A DNA stretch of 64,000 nt from Fasciolopsis buskii (taxonomy: Eukaryota; Platyhelminthes; Trematoda; Plagiorchiida; Fasciolidae). The translations under genes and the position numbers were made by a program. Below, one piece after another: positions 25,325 through 37,500 of the stretch. How positions within the stretch are numbered: the stretch's first letter is position 1; each line of letters starts with the position of its first letter. Location of the stretch: assembly GCA_008360955.1 (NCBI GenBank), contig LUCM01006546.1:133850-197849 (forward strand), given 5' to 3'. A model generated the notes under the pieces. That model did not search any database. It saw only the letters and a list, made by a program, of their open reading frames with translations, and had not been told where the DNA came from.

Positions 25325-28300
25325 GTTCTAAACATCATCCAGAGAGATGACTCTGCATAAGTCTGACAGAGGACATCTATCGTTTCTGACCTAAAGTCCA
25401 GCATTCTATTTGTTTTTGTATGTAAGGCATTTTTAATCTGCTTCTATTGTTTTTTTGGATACTGGACTTTTGGCTGTCCCGATAACAGTTTGGAGGCTCC
25501 GAATAAGTCCTAATTCCTTGACAGCTGTGCAGAGCATATGATTTTCATTTTTGGTGCAACCACTGACTAAAAACAAACTAAATAGCTCTGATCTGAATCT
25601 TCATGGATGGAGTAGAGCGATCAGCAATCGTCAACTGATCCACACCACCAGTAATCAGTGGCAATGTAATCATTTCGAGCATAACCTTGTGACAGTAAAA
25701 TAAAGCCCCAAGTGAGCTAGTGTCGCTTTTATGATTCGAGTTCGCATTCGGCAGACAAAGTCAGTGGTCTAAGAAAACTTGAATGAAAATATGTCCATTA
25801 TCCTTTTGATCGGCTGAAATAGTGAACGAGTCTCTGATTTTTTTCTCCCCCAAATAACTCATTTATGCAGTAAAATCACCAGCAGTGGATATAGATTTAG
25901 TTTAACGCACGCTTTTCAGTAATCTATAGGATTTCCGTAGAACTGCGCATTAATCGCAGGTCAGCTGTATTCGGTGAAATTGCGTTTAAAGATGGCGAAC
26001 GTACATCAGTGTTCCAATGAATTACCGCTGACACACAGAAAGGTCCTACTAAAGTTTACTGCAATTCAGTTGAACAGTGGACCTTCAGCTATCGTGTTTA
26101 ACCCTGACCTTGAGGCTGGCACGAACTCTAACTTTGAAAACCGAGTGACCTGGTACCGGAAGATATAATCGGGGAGAGTTTGTATCTAAGCTTTGGAGAA
26201 TAAGTTGGAAATTGGGTTTCTTTGAGTTCTTTTTGGAATCGTAGCATACTCAACGACAGCTTCTTGTGTCATCTGTTGTGTTTTAGTAACGTTGGGCACA
26301 TCAAAATGAGGTCAGCAGCAGGCGTAGTTAGCTTGTTTAATTCTTCTTCTCTCAATAACACCGCAATCAAAGATCGATAGAGCAGCAACCAACTATGACA
26401 TCTTTCACAGCCCATACATCAGAAGAAGGCCATTAAGCACAGCTACTGATACCACAGAATGCGATTTTCTTTGAGAAGCCTAGTCAGAACCACCGGCTAG
26501 ACAATCAAACTCTCAAAGCTGAGGCCTAAACATGGCACAACAGATTGACCAAAGCCCCTTTGCTGGGAATTCCTCAGGCCATTACCGTAGGAATCAGTTG
26601 GGTTTTGTACCTTGTTAGGTTGTGGCCCATGTAAGAAATGGCGTTCCCCAATCGTTTCATGTTCTTTCTTCTAGGCACTCAGTGAAGCAAGCCGAACTGA
26701 ATGAGGAACTTTATTCATACATAAGCTTGCTTAGCTTGGGCTGGTAATAGCCTCAAAATGAAGCGTAACTACTTCTGTCATCGGCGGGCGGAAACTTAGG
26801 TACTCTGCTGGTACGTCCACCCTGTGTATATATTTGATGAGCAAGCTGTTCCCGTCAGCCTGTGTTCGCTGGAGCAGCTTCCCTAGAGAAAGAGTCAGAC
26901 ATTTCAAATTTGACATTACAGAAAAACGGTTCTTTAGGGCTGATCGTGGTCTAACCTGTATCCACCGACTTATCAGGCTTGATTTAAAGTCTGGTTTCAG
27001 AATGCTATCCTGCTTGGCTATTTGAGCTGCGGAGGCAAGAAAGCTATTACACCATGTCCACAGGCAGACTCAGTGTGGTAACCCATGGTTCACCTGGCTG
27101 CTCCTTTCCGATATTAGCTAACTGGCATTATTCGTTTTAATTCCATCGCATTCAGCTTATTAACGAAGAAGAAACAAGAAGCCTTTGTTGATTCTAGAGG
27201 CACATTGATGCACCGCATATCTGACGAGCAAAGTCACTGTCAAGTATAAAACACTTGCGTAACTGGGTAATCTCTGCACAGTCAAACATAAAAATGTTTT
27301 CAAGACTACTGGGTTACTTAACAAGGAATTTAGGCTAATCGTTGTTAAACACATACCAGTGTATGTATTGTTTCAGGAAAGTAACTTTTATCCGATTTCC
27401 TGAAAATGCCCGGCATACTTAAGGGTAAAGATAACTCAGAATTAGATGTGAATCATATTTTCTCAAAGCACACGTCGGTGCTCACACGTGAATGCAGCTA
27501 ACTCTGAAGTGAAAAGGACAACCCGAAGAACATGGTCGAATACCATTAACATTCTTTAACCATGGTCTTGGAGGGAAAATGGGCTTTAGTATGAGAATAT
27601 TTGACAGAGCTGATTGCCCTCTGGCTGAGAACCAGATGTCCCGGGACCTTCCATGAATATGACTTAGTTTTATGGTGCACATGAAAAAGTTGCCTGTTTA
27701 AGTTAACCATCTCCAGAGAAATTTACTTAAAAGATTACCATAATCCACTACACCATTAAAACAGCATGTCTACGAACTGTCAGGGAGAAGTGAAAATGTT
27801 AACTATAATACGTCTTACTTATTTTTATCTAGCCCCGTGCTGGGCATGCTTTCAGACTTCAATCGAGAAGACTGTCGGTTTACGATATTTCATTCTAATC
27901 GCGGATTCTGGACTAAACTTATCCTAAACACCATACACATCCATCGCAGCCTCCTGGATACCAACAACATGAGATTCGACCACAGTTTTTAAAAAACTAG
28001 GGGGTTCTGAATTTACTCTGAATGGCTCGCAGTGGCCAGCTCGCGAGTGGATCCTTATGCATTAAACGGCTACCAGCGACCATAAACTGTTTGATTTTAA
28101 TTGACGTTTAACTTACCTGAAGGATTATAAATAGATTTGATGCCCAAGTTTGATCTTATGAATTGCGTGGTCTGGAAATCCCACCTAGGTTTCTTTTATA
28201 TTCGAACAGGACTTTGAAGTTCTGCCACCAATTTGAACCCCCGCTAAGCATTTATACACACCCATATTAGTACTAGCTGACCTATTTAGTTTTCCTCAGA

Positions 28301-28831
28301 TCATGAAAGTGAATTACGACAATGACTTCACTGAAGAATCCACTTCTTCTAACGAAAATTACTCACTCATCTATCCACGCGATCAAATATTTAAGATCCG
28401 TCCGCGAGAATCATGCGCGGAGGGCTTTCTATTTCCTTAGGTCCATCCCGTTTGCCAGCTTATAATTATTTTTCCATACACTGGCTTAGTTTCCTTGAGA
28501 CAATACTGGCTTGAAAAATAAATGGAATTTATATCCACTCTCAAATGTGTCCACCTCATTTGTCTCCGTCAAGACATTTCCGCGATCAGGTTCACTCATA
28601 TCCATTTTCACCATCATCATCAACTTCGCCCAATCAGAAATGAACCACATTTTGTTGCACTACACCAGCCGAGAAATTTTCTCACTCTTAATGTTCAACC
28701 TTTTATCGTATACGCCAAGAGATGACAACAAGCCGTGGTGAAAGGACTGTACAACATTTGCACTTCGGTTTGATTAATTCGGGTGAGCTTCACTTTCCCA
28801 TCTGAACTTAACATCGAGAAGAAAGTAACTG
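25325..28831. other. Non-coding stretch, nothing recognised
   Basis: No gene, RNA or repeat family recognised. Around 26.5-27.1 kb the base composition is somewhat more balanced, but no frame shows convincing coding composition. Confidence 0.4.
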
Positions 28832-29108
28832 TTAACTGCGGTAAGTTAGCAGATCTCGTGGAAAACCTTCCGTAATTCTGAGTAACCTGAGTCCAATTTC
28901 ACGGGTGACCTTGAACTTGAGGTTCTCACGGGCGGAGGCACTAGCAAACATGTATTCACCTATTGTGCGCAGGCTGTCCGGTTCAGAATACAAACCGGAT
29001 TTCCCAGCGGGCAATTTAAGGACATTGTGCACTTTTACATCTCAGTCATTAGTTCTCAACGAAGCCCACTGGCGTTATTTTGACAAGTTACTTCTTTCAA
29101 GAAGTTAA
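28832..29108. other. Segment open in three frames, possible exon of uncertain strand
   Basis: Three overlapping frames are open here with protein-like composition. On the minus strand (28832-29032) the frame ends in TAA and includes FKVTREIGLRLLRITEGF. The plus-strand frame at 28905-29108 includes EALANMYSPIVRRLSGSEYK. A second plus-strand frame lacks an ATG and includes FTGDLELEVLTGGGTSKHVF after a possible acceptor (GAGTAACCTGAG). Local composition is more GC-balanced than its neighbours, as in exons, but the true strand and frame cannot be decided by eye. Confidence 0.3.
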
Positions 29109-29350
29109 GTCAGGCCCTGTTATTCTGTCCAAAATGGACACCTAGCTGACGAAACGGATAAGTAAACAGTAAACAAAACTGTGGCCACTTCATGAGTGAA
29201 ACAAATTGTTTTTTTCCGAATGCTATTCATCAGAAGTTTATTATAGATAATCACAAAATGGGCAAAACAATCCATCTCAGAGACTAATTCACCAAAAAAA
29301 GGAGTGACTGAGTAGAAGAGTATTTCACTGGATGAATATCGCAGTCAGAA

Positions 29351-29733
29351 TTAAGCGCAGTGGCGTGTGATTAGGTAGAACGACAAACTGGAAGTAAACA
29401 GCACTTCTCTTAAAAAACAAGCTGATATCAGAAGAAATTCGACTGAAGAAAACCGAATCAGACTAACAGTTGCAAATGGAGGGTCGTCCTTTGCCGACGC
29501 ATCCGGGTGGGATAAGCATCTAAGATGAATTGGACCAGGCGTCACGCTGCCTACTGAGGAACTTATGAAGCGGCACATGCATTGAACATCAGTAAAGCTC
29601 AGCTTGCCATCAGAAAACCATACAGCACTATTCCTCCTATAAGGACTCATCATCGGTGTATGACCATCGGGCCCATAGTGGTACACGCATTCGGCGAGTG
29701 GTTCAAACATCATATGTGGTGAGTTTCCGAAGT
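29351..29733 (-). CDS. Possible exon, unknown gene
   Basis: On the minus strand a frame of about 126 codons begins after an acceptor-like GATTAGCAG (exon starts at 29733) and ends in TAA. Its first two thirds read like protein, with FGNSPHMMFEPLAEC, YHYGPDGHTPMMSPYRRNSA and SHPDASAKDDPPF. The last 40 residues turn hydrophobic and chance-like, and a donor-like ACT|GTTAGT sits at that transition. The exon may therefore end near 29465, with the remainder being intron. No domain was recognised. Confidence 0.3.
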
Positions 29734-32700
29734 CTGCTAATCAATGATGTATTGAACTTCATTGAGACCTGTGGTCAAGCTTCATATCAGGTAGTATAGA
29801 GACTCAGTCATTCGTTGGCAGCCAAGTGAGGTGGCCTGAGGCCTAAGATGAGCGAATCATAAATACTCTATATGTCGTGATAAATTGATTCCTTTACCCG
29901 AAGCAAGTTTCTATTTAATCACTCTTGCAGCGTTGTTTTCCGATGGCACATTGTTTGATTACAGTCTAATATTCAACACAAACATCCAGTCATCACATTT
30001 TGGTAAGAAAATTGCCCTTGGAACCCGATTAACTATGCTGTGAGGCCGAGCCCCTTGTGCGTGCTTGAATTTAGTTTCCTGCACCATGTGTTGCTGGAGC
30101 AATTCTCAACAGTTCAAGAAGGTTCGGACTGCATTGTGAATCAGTCAGCATCAAAACACCAGAAGCATCAAAATCCACAGTGTGTGGTCATTGCCTCACT
30201 TCACCCCTAGGGTTCTGTTCGTTGTTCCGGAATAAGCCGTATATCCCTGTAGGACCGTGTAACCGATCTGCATACTGGTCAGTGAAACTGCCCCCTTCTG
30301 CTGATCGTCCCGGTGGACGTCATGCAAATTGATCCCCGACTGGACACATCCGTTGACTAGTATTAATAGATCAAATAATCTATTGATTATGTCTTCTGAT
30401 TCATTTCAAATCCAGTTATTTCCAAAATAATCATGAACTTACCCATGTAGTTGACAGATTAAGTGAAAATTTCTAGTCAATTCAAGTGCTATCGCAGCCG
30501 ATCCATGTGAGAAATGCACATTTCACTTGCGTTGGTGATTTGGAAAACATCTGCTCATTCTCTCATGGCTTGAATCTAGATCACGCAGGTCGTCGTTTGG
30601 GACTTGCACATTGGCAAGCCTCCGCACACCACACATGCAAACACAACGCACACACACACACACACACACGTTGTACTTGCGTGCATGTGCGGGTCCCTGT
30701 GTACGTATGCGAATCCACCTACCGTGACATGGTTAGGCCGTATTCGGTAAAGATAATGCAGTAAAAATGACTATCATTCAACTAATTAGTTTTGCTTCAA
30801 AGTGACTGACTAGTCACTAGACTCTTGTACACCCCTGTGCAATAGGTCGCTGACTTTGTAAGTAAACTCCACGATTGACGGTGAGCGGCTGGGTCATTTT
30901 CTCACCGCTGTTACCTGTCGAATGGAACGAAATCGGTGTCTTCACACATGCGAACAACGGTTCACGAGTTTATCGATTACTCAAACGTAACACTATACTG
31001 AAAAACCAGAAACGGTTTTACGTTCTCCCATGTTAAAATTTCAACAGTGAGTTATCTGATTTAAAAATAAAATGCTTAGACACCAGGACTGTTGTTCAAA
31101 CCAACCACATTTCGCCTGGTAGTTCGAAATAACCCTTGAGTATCTTGAAATACGTTCCCTACACAATATCTAGTTTTCTGACACAAAAATATTATGACTT
31201 TTAGCGAATCATGGCTTAACAACCGATCAGTGAGTAGACCGCAAATTTCTGGGCCCAGTTTTCAGTCCAATTTTTCAGTTTCGTTCCTGTGATCCATATT
31301 CCGCGAAGTTGGATGATTTGCCCGTAATCTGGAAGCCCGACCAACTCAAACAGTTATTTCCTATCTCTGCCAAACGGTCTTGTCGTGTCCCGAGGATCTT
31401 GTACTCAACTTCTAGAACCAGATCTTGTGTGAAATCAACTGCCGAGATGACAAATTTTTCTTGTCGATGCGATCTACCATAATAGGCTGAATGTGTGATG
31501 CACCTTTTGTTCCAGTTGATTTTGGTATTTTAAGGTCTTGGATACATTTAATGGACTCCGGACCAGAAACTTTCCCCTCTCTTTCATTCCGTCTAGCTCA
31601 CGAGACTAACAATTCTCTTCGTTATCGTTTGATCCATACTTGTTACACCACGTTTTCATGTATTCTTCGTCTAAATTGACACATTTGAAAACTTTATTCT
31701 GTAACTGCAGGAAAGCTAATCATCAGTCAGCAAATTCTATCAGTACTGGATAGCTGTTTTCCTTAGTTTTCTTTAAGCATTGAAAACGCTAATCAAATTC
31801 TGATGTGTTCGGTTGATTTCATGTTACCGTCCAACAATGCAGAAGTTAATGTTTCAGCCCACATGTAGAGAAAAGCGCAATTTTGTTAAATTACCGGTAA
31901 AATGTCCAGAACCAGTAGAAGTGATATGTCAGACTTCTAATTTTTAAAACGTATCAGATAATGGTTCAACTGAATATTGTCTGCTTTTCGTGCTCCCTTT
32001 AATGTGACACTCCAAAAATAACTCATAAAACTCTGTTTTGCTGAACTTTGATGTGGTCAGTGTGTTTTAAGCTTTTCTTTCGTACGAATCAAATGAAACC
32101 GGACTGAAGTTTTCATAAGCATAAACAATGAGCCTAATAACAAACTTGGTTAGGAAACTAAACTTTTCGAAGCTAAATAAAATATAGTTCCCTGGGTTTA
32201 CGTTTTGAATTTACCAAAATCGACTGCTCGCATTGCGTGATCTAAGTCCGTTTCATTTTAATCCACTTCCAGCTGATGGGGTCACTTGGATGCAGTCACC
32301 TTTTTGCAACTGGACCTTATAGTAGTCATCAAAGCATACCTAACTAGAAAACAACGCTGGTGGGTTTTATGAAAAATCATGCAGCCAAACACCATAGACT
32401 TTCGTTCTACTTGGTCACCTTTTCTCAAAACCATCTTTGTGATACCTTAGGTAGAACCACTGCAACAAGTAATAATCATATCCCAAGTTTTTTCACCGCG
32501 AAATTGGCCCACTGGGCTATAAGTGAATAGGCGATTTCTCAAGTTGTTCATCCAACAGGCTGTACCAGTATCCCGAGTTGTCGATGAACTTTGTCCTGGT
32601 TGATGATCAAAATCTCGGTTCCGTTTTCGTCATCACGATCACACGCTACCTGGATTTAATGATCCCATACATCCGCTTGGTTATTTCCGCCCACATAATT

Positions 32701-34358
32701 AGAGTTCTCAAAGCCAGATAGCAGTAACTTTGGAAGATTTAATAGCGCTCTGAGCATTAAGTCATGGATGCTCCGTAAAAACACTTTCGTCCGCTCGTTA
32801 GTCAGAGAAAAAGTGATTCAAGGTTTTTATTGTTGCTCTTCTTATCGCATTATTTATTGTTCAAGCACCCTCACACAAAATGACTTCAGCAATTGGGTTG
32901 CCTAAAACTGAACTGAAAAACAACAACCAAAATAGAAACCGTAAGCAGGCGTAAGCAAACGTTACTTCATTGTTTGTTTTTTACGTTTACCCCAGCTAAA
33001 AACTAGCTTGTTAGTCCTTCTTCATCTGCTACCATGGTTTTTTTGGTGATTGCATTTGAAGTGAAATGGTTGAAACCGAAACGTCTGCTGTCTTCGCTGA
33101 TCCCCGACATGGGTTTAGCCTGATGGAGGCATGGTCTCTTGCCTTCTTGGGACGCTCTTACTAACAAGATGATGAAAAAGGATAACCGAAGAATTCACAA
33201 TGAGATTTCTTTGTTCCCTTTCCCATTTTCAAAAGCTAGCTAATTTAGATGCATTAAAATAAGAAGTATTGTCCTTACCGCATCACTTTGAATTCAGAAA
33301 GACAATCAAAAATAATAACAAATTCATCGGTCATAGTTCCTGCGTAACTATTATTTCCGGTAAGGAAAAACATATAAGTTAATTCAGGAATAAATTCAGT
33401 CCTTTCTGCTTGCTGCTGCCTCTGGTTGACCTAGGATCTAAAGATGCACATTTAAAGTTTTGTGCCAGTGGAAAAAATAAACTCGGTGACTTAATTACTT
33501 TGGAGCAGATGCTGTATTCGAATGAACTAAAGCGATTTTGGTCAAAATTTAACATCCATTTCAACTCAGCCAAAAACAGTGTCTAATTACTCCAACAGAT
33601 CCGCTGAACACTTTCCAGTGCAGCTTGTGTCTCTGACCAAAGGGACTGAATCCGCATTTCTAGAGCCATTTGTCCTAGTTTAATTATATCAAGTCTACTA
33701 CGAACGGTCAGTGATTATCACTGAAACTCTAAAAGTATTCACAGCACATTTACGCTCTGGACATCTTGATGGACAACAACGTAGTTGACAAAACTTGGAG
33801 GTGAACCCAGGTAACAGTGCACGTTGCGCATACATGACGTCCATTTTATGCTTCCAACAGCCTTTATTCGTTCGCCAATGTAATATTTATCACAACGGTG
33901 TAATCTATAACAAATTCGGGGTAACGAAAGAAATTGTTTGTTGTGAAGTGCAACGTTCAACGTTTCCACTGTTACTGAACCACGACGAATTAATTTAACA
34001 TACTTTCGGACAATCGGTTTTTTCTCAAAAAGTTCAAAACCACTAAATGTTTATCACTTTTCATTTTTAGAAGCCAACATGATAGGTTCTGGCTGGTCAA
34101 CCGGTACGTGAGCAGTCTGCTAACAATTAAAGGAACCTGAGCCGATTTCTGGCCGGTTAGTGGTAAATCGCGTGTCAGTGGCAAACGAAGAACGCGGCAA
34201 GCAGAAGCATGGTGTTGCCCATAATTCACTTGTCATTTCATACAATTAATTCGTGCATCTCACAGAAATAGCTACCCTTTGCCAATGATAAGTTTACAAG
34301 AGGGAACTCTCTAATTTTTTGTTGCAAACATTCAACTGTAAAATAAATCGTATTGCAG
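29734..34358. other. Non-coding stretch, nothing recognised
   Basis: Apart from the CA repeat listed separately, no feature was recognised in this stretch. Open frames are short and Cys/Ser-rich. Confidence 0.4.
30646..30669. repeat. (CA)n microsatellite
   Basis: Perfect CA dinucleotide run of about 12 units, preceded by CA-rich imperfect sequence from about 30625. It creates a Thr/His-rich open frame on the plus strand that should be ignored. Confidence 0.9.
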
Positions 34359-34540
34359 GTGGTACTGCGTCCGGATTTTTATGTCTGCGTGTCGAAATCA
34401 AACAACAACCGTCCTTTCGTCAGAACGACACAAGCTTACCTGTCGGCCATGATTCTAGACTCGCTATTCTATCTCAAAAATCAGTGATTCATTCACGTAT
34501 GAATAAGTTTGTTGTAAATGATATACCAGCCACAGCCTGA
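34359..34540 (+). CDS. Possible terminal exon, unknown gene
   Basis: After an acceptor-like AATAAATCGTATTGCAG (ending at 34358) a frame of about 60 codons runs to TGA at 34538-34540. It begins GGTASGFLCLRVEIKQQPSF and ends MNKFVVNDIPATA. Composition is moderately protein-like. No domain was recognised and no upstream exon could be paired with it. Length alone is not significant. Confidence 0.27.
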
Positions 34541-37500
34541 TTTGTGGATAGACGAAATGCAGCACAAAAACGTCTACAATTAACCTGTTAGACATTCCAC
34601 GTTTTTGCATCTTATTGAACGTGATTTGTTAACAATTCATTTCCGTTTGCTAAGAAGCCACAGGCAAACCTCCACAGCTGAAATCCTGTTTGTGGTCATT
34701 TTCCATCCAAATTCGGCCTTCAGACACACGTCTGTATCATAATTTGGAATGAACTTCCTGGTTTTCACTGGGTTCCAAAAACCTGCACAACTTAAGAAGA
34801 AAATTTATGTTAGCCTTTGTTTACACAAAAAATAGCCCAATATTTGTGGACAACGCTGCAATTCTGTGTAATCACTCAATACAGTTATTTTTCAAAGGCA
34901 TTAAAGATGATGATTTAACAATGCTTCGGTGGCTTTTTTCCTCTTATAAAGTTTTACCTAATCTTCCATAGTAATCGTGCGAAAACTTTGCCGTTTAGCA
35001 TTTAATATTCAGCCGGAGTGTCGAACTTCTGGCGTTTTACTTTTACTGTTTTGAGGCATCGTTTTTGTTGGTTCCACTTTTAATGTCAAACCCGAATTCT
35101 ATCCACTAATGGAGAACAAAAGTAACGTGATTTTTTGCCTACTGACTGGCTGTTTTTAAACAATCACCTCGAATATTAAACCTGAACGGCCTTGACACAG
35201 ATCAGCCCATCGCTCAGGTCAGTTTCCCATTCCGGGGCATTTGGTTGACGCTTCTGTACTCTCCGAAATATTTCCTACAACCGTTGCCTAATAGATAAAC
35301 AAAAAGAAATCGGGGATTTGTGAACAACGCCAGCAAGTTGTAAAATTTTATCCCTTGTTGCTTTCGTTTTATTTTGCCGGCTGGAATTGAAATAAATCAT
35401 CACTTCAATCTCCTGTGGACTGCTCACTAACTTTTAGTTTTTTCGATGTTTATGTGGAATATTTTCCTTTCGATTTCGTCCAAACAGTTTGGATGCTCAT
35501 TTTGCAAAGAGGAGTTTGAATGGCTACGGAAAGAAAATACGTGAAAACAGCTTCACTAACTACTTTGTCGATGGAGGATGTCACCCATTATTATTACACC
35601 GTATAGACTTTTAGTTAATCAGCTAGCCCCTCCTTACAGCGTACTCATTTCCACCATGTCACTTCCCTCTAATTTAACTTATTACCAAAGGCTTTTTCAG
35701 TAGCTTACTTTGGAAAGAAGGAAAAAACACTTTTTAAACTGCTAGCATGCTTGAGGTTTGCCGATGTCTTCAAAATACAATCTATTACCAGGTGGCAAAC
35801 TTCACCGGTTCCGGGGAGGCAAGTGGAAACCGCAAAATGACACGTAGTCCAAAAGCCTTGCCCAGTACTATTCTTTACCAAAACGAATTTACTTGCAGAT
35901 CGACCATATCCCGGAAAGTGAGTTTTGATCATTAGTTAGCCAAAAATATGATAAAAATTTTGGACGAAATCTGAGTCGGATAGTAAAAGGAAAATATTTA
36001 TCTGGCAATGGCCAAGAAACAATGAGTTTTGCACATTCTGCCCGAGGCAGGAGAATTACCTCCTGAACGTGCAAGTAAAAATCAACTTGGATGAAATGGT
36101 ACGTCTACACGAATTTTACACAAATGACCATCCGATTCGGGCTCTGAACGAAACACATTTTGCTAAGCCAGTGCGTTTCGTTTTTGGACAAAATATGCAC
36201 AAATATTTCTTTCGGAACTAACGAGCAGTATAAAATCAAAACAAGTGACCCGAATAGAATCTCACTCGAGACCGGGATGAAATTTGTGCAAACAGACTGC
36301 ATGCAGGAATAACAAGTTTGATACTGATATCAAAGCAGATATCAGTGAACATATTTTGTTGAGGTTACAGTAATTGCACTCAAGTTATTTGCTCCGTTAT
36401 TGATTAAAAAGCACAAAGCTGATTCACCGAGATTCAAAACCCTGCGGTTCATCTAGTCCGTGGAAGAGTTTCACAGATCCTTCGACACTAGAAAAATTCA
36501 CTCTTGCGGAAAATTGTCGTTCTTTTCATTTATCAGAAAAATTTGTCTAGGACTAACTTAATGGAGAAACTGATTTTCACAGGCAGCGGACAGATTTCTT
36601 TTATTTTTAGATCATAACTGGAGATCCAGAAGCAGCCAATACAAAACTTAGAAATGTCTTTCAAATATCATCGGACGTGATCCTGCACAGGATGAGAATA
36701 AAATGCCCAGCTTTTTCATGTGGCTAAAACATCACAGTTTCTGATTTCTGCCATGTTTCATCCGTTCTATTTACCATCAATGGAACCATGTTCTGTTAAT
36801 TCCTAGTCCTTTCTTTGTGTAGTCCCTGCCATTGAAGCAGGCCTAATGAAAAACGAGATTTCAAAGGTCCCCGAGGAAATGGAGTGAAGTGTAATTTATC
36901 AAAGCACTCCACGGGTCACTTTTGGCGGCATGGAATAATTGCCTCCTGTCTACGCAAGCTGATAAACGATCATGTCGTATTCAGACTTTTCAAATCAAAT
37001 CCATATGACTTAAGATTATACGAACGGAAAGCAATTCCTTAACCGACAACTTGCCAAATAGTCTCTGTGGCGATTTTTTCTGAGATCCTGGATAATGTTT
37101 GTTTCGAACTCCATTCAGGGATTCAGATATGCAATTTTACCCGACGATCTTGTGGTGGCTATGGATAAGTTGATGCTTCAAAATTTGATAACCTCGCACG
37201 CCAAAGACACCCAATTTACAAGAGGTCAGATACAAGTACACTTCGAATCCGAGAGGATTTAGTGAAACTATTATGAATCTAGGGTAAACTAAGTCGGTCA
37301 GGTTTATTCATGCTTCTGTGTTAAATTTGACACATTAACCTGACTCTGGAACAGGAAGAAAAAAACAAGCTTAAAAATTTTAGTTCATTGTTTTATCTTC
37401 TATCGGGGGTGCAGTGATTAACTTGTTGTTCCTCTTCAAGCAATTACTTACCGCTATCAGTACAAAAATGAATAAAAGCGAAATTAATTGGTAGAATATA

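Noticed and set aside
30486..30764. 92-codon plus-strand frame with His/Thr run
   Set aside because: Created by the CA microsatellite.
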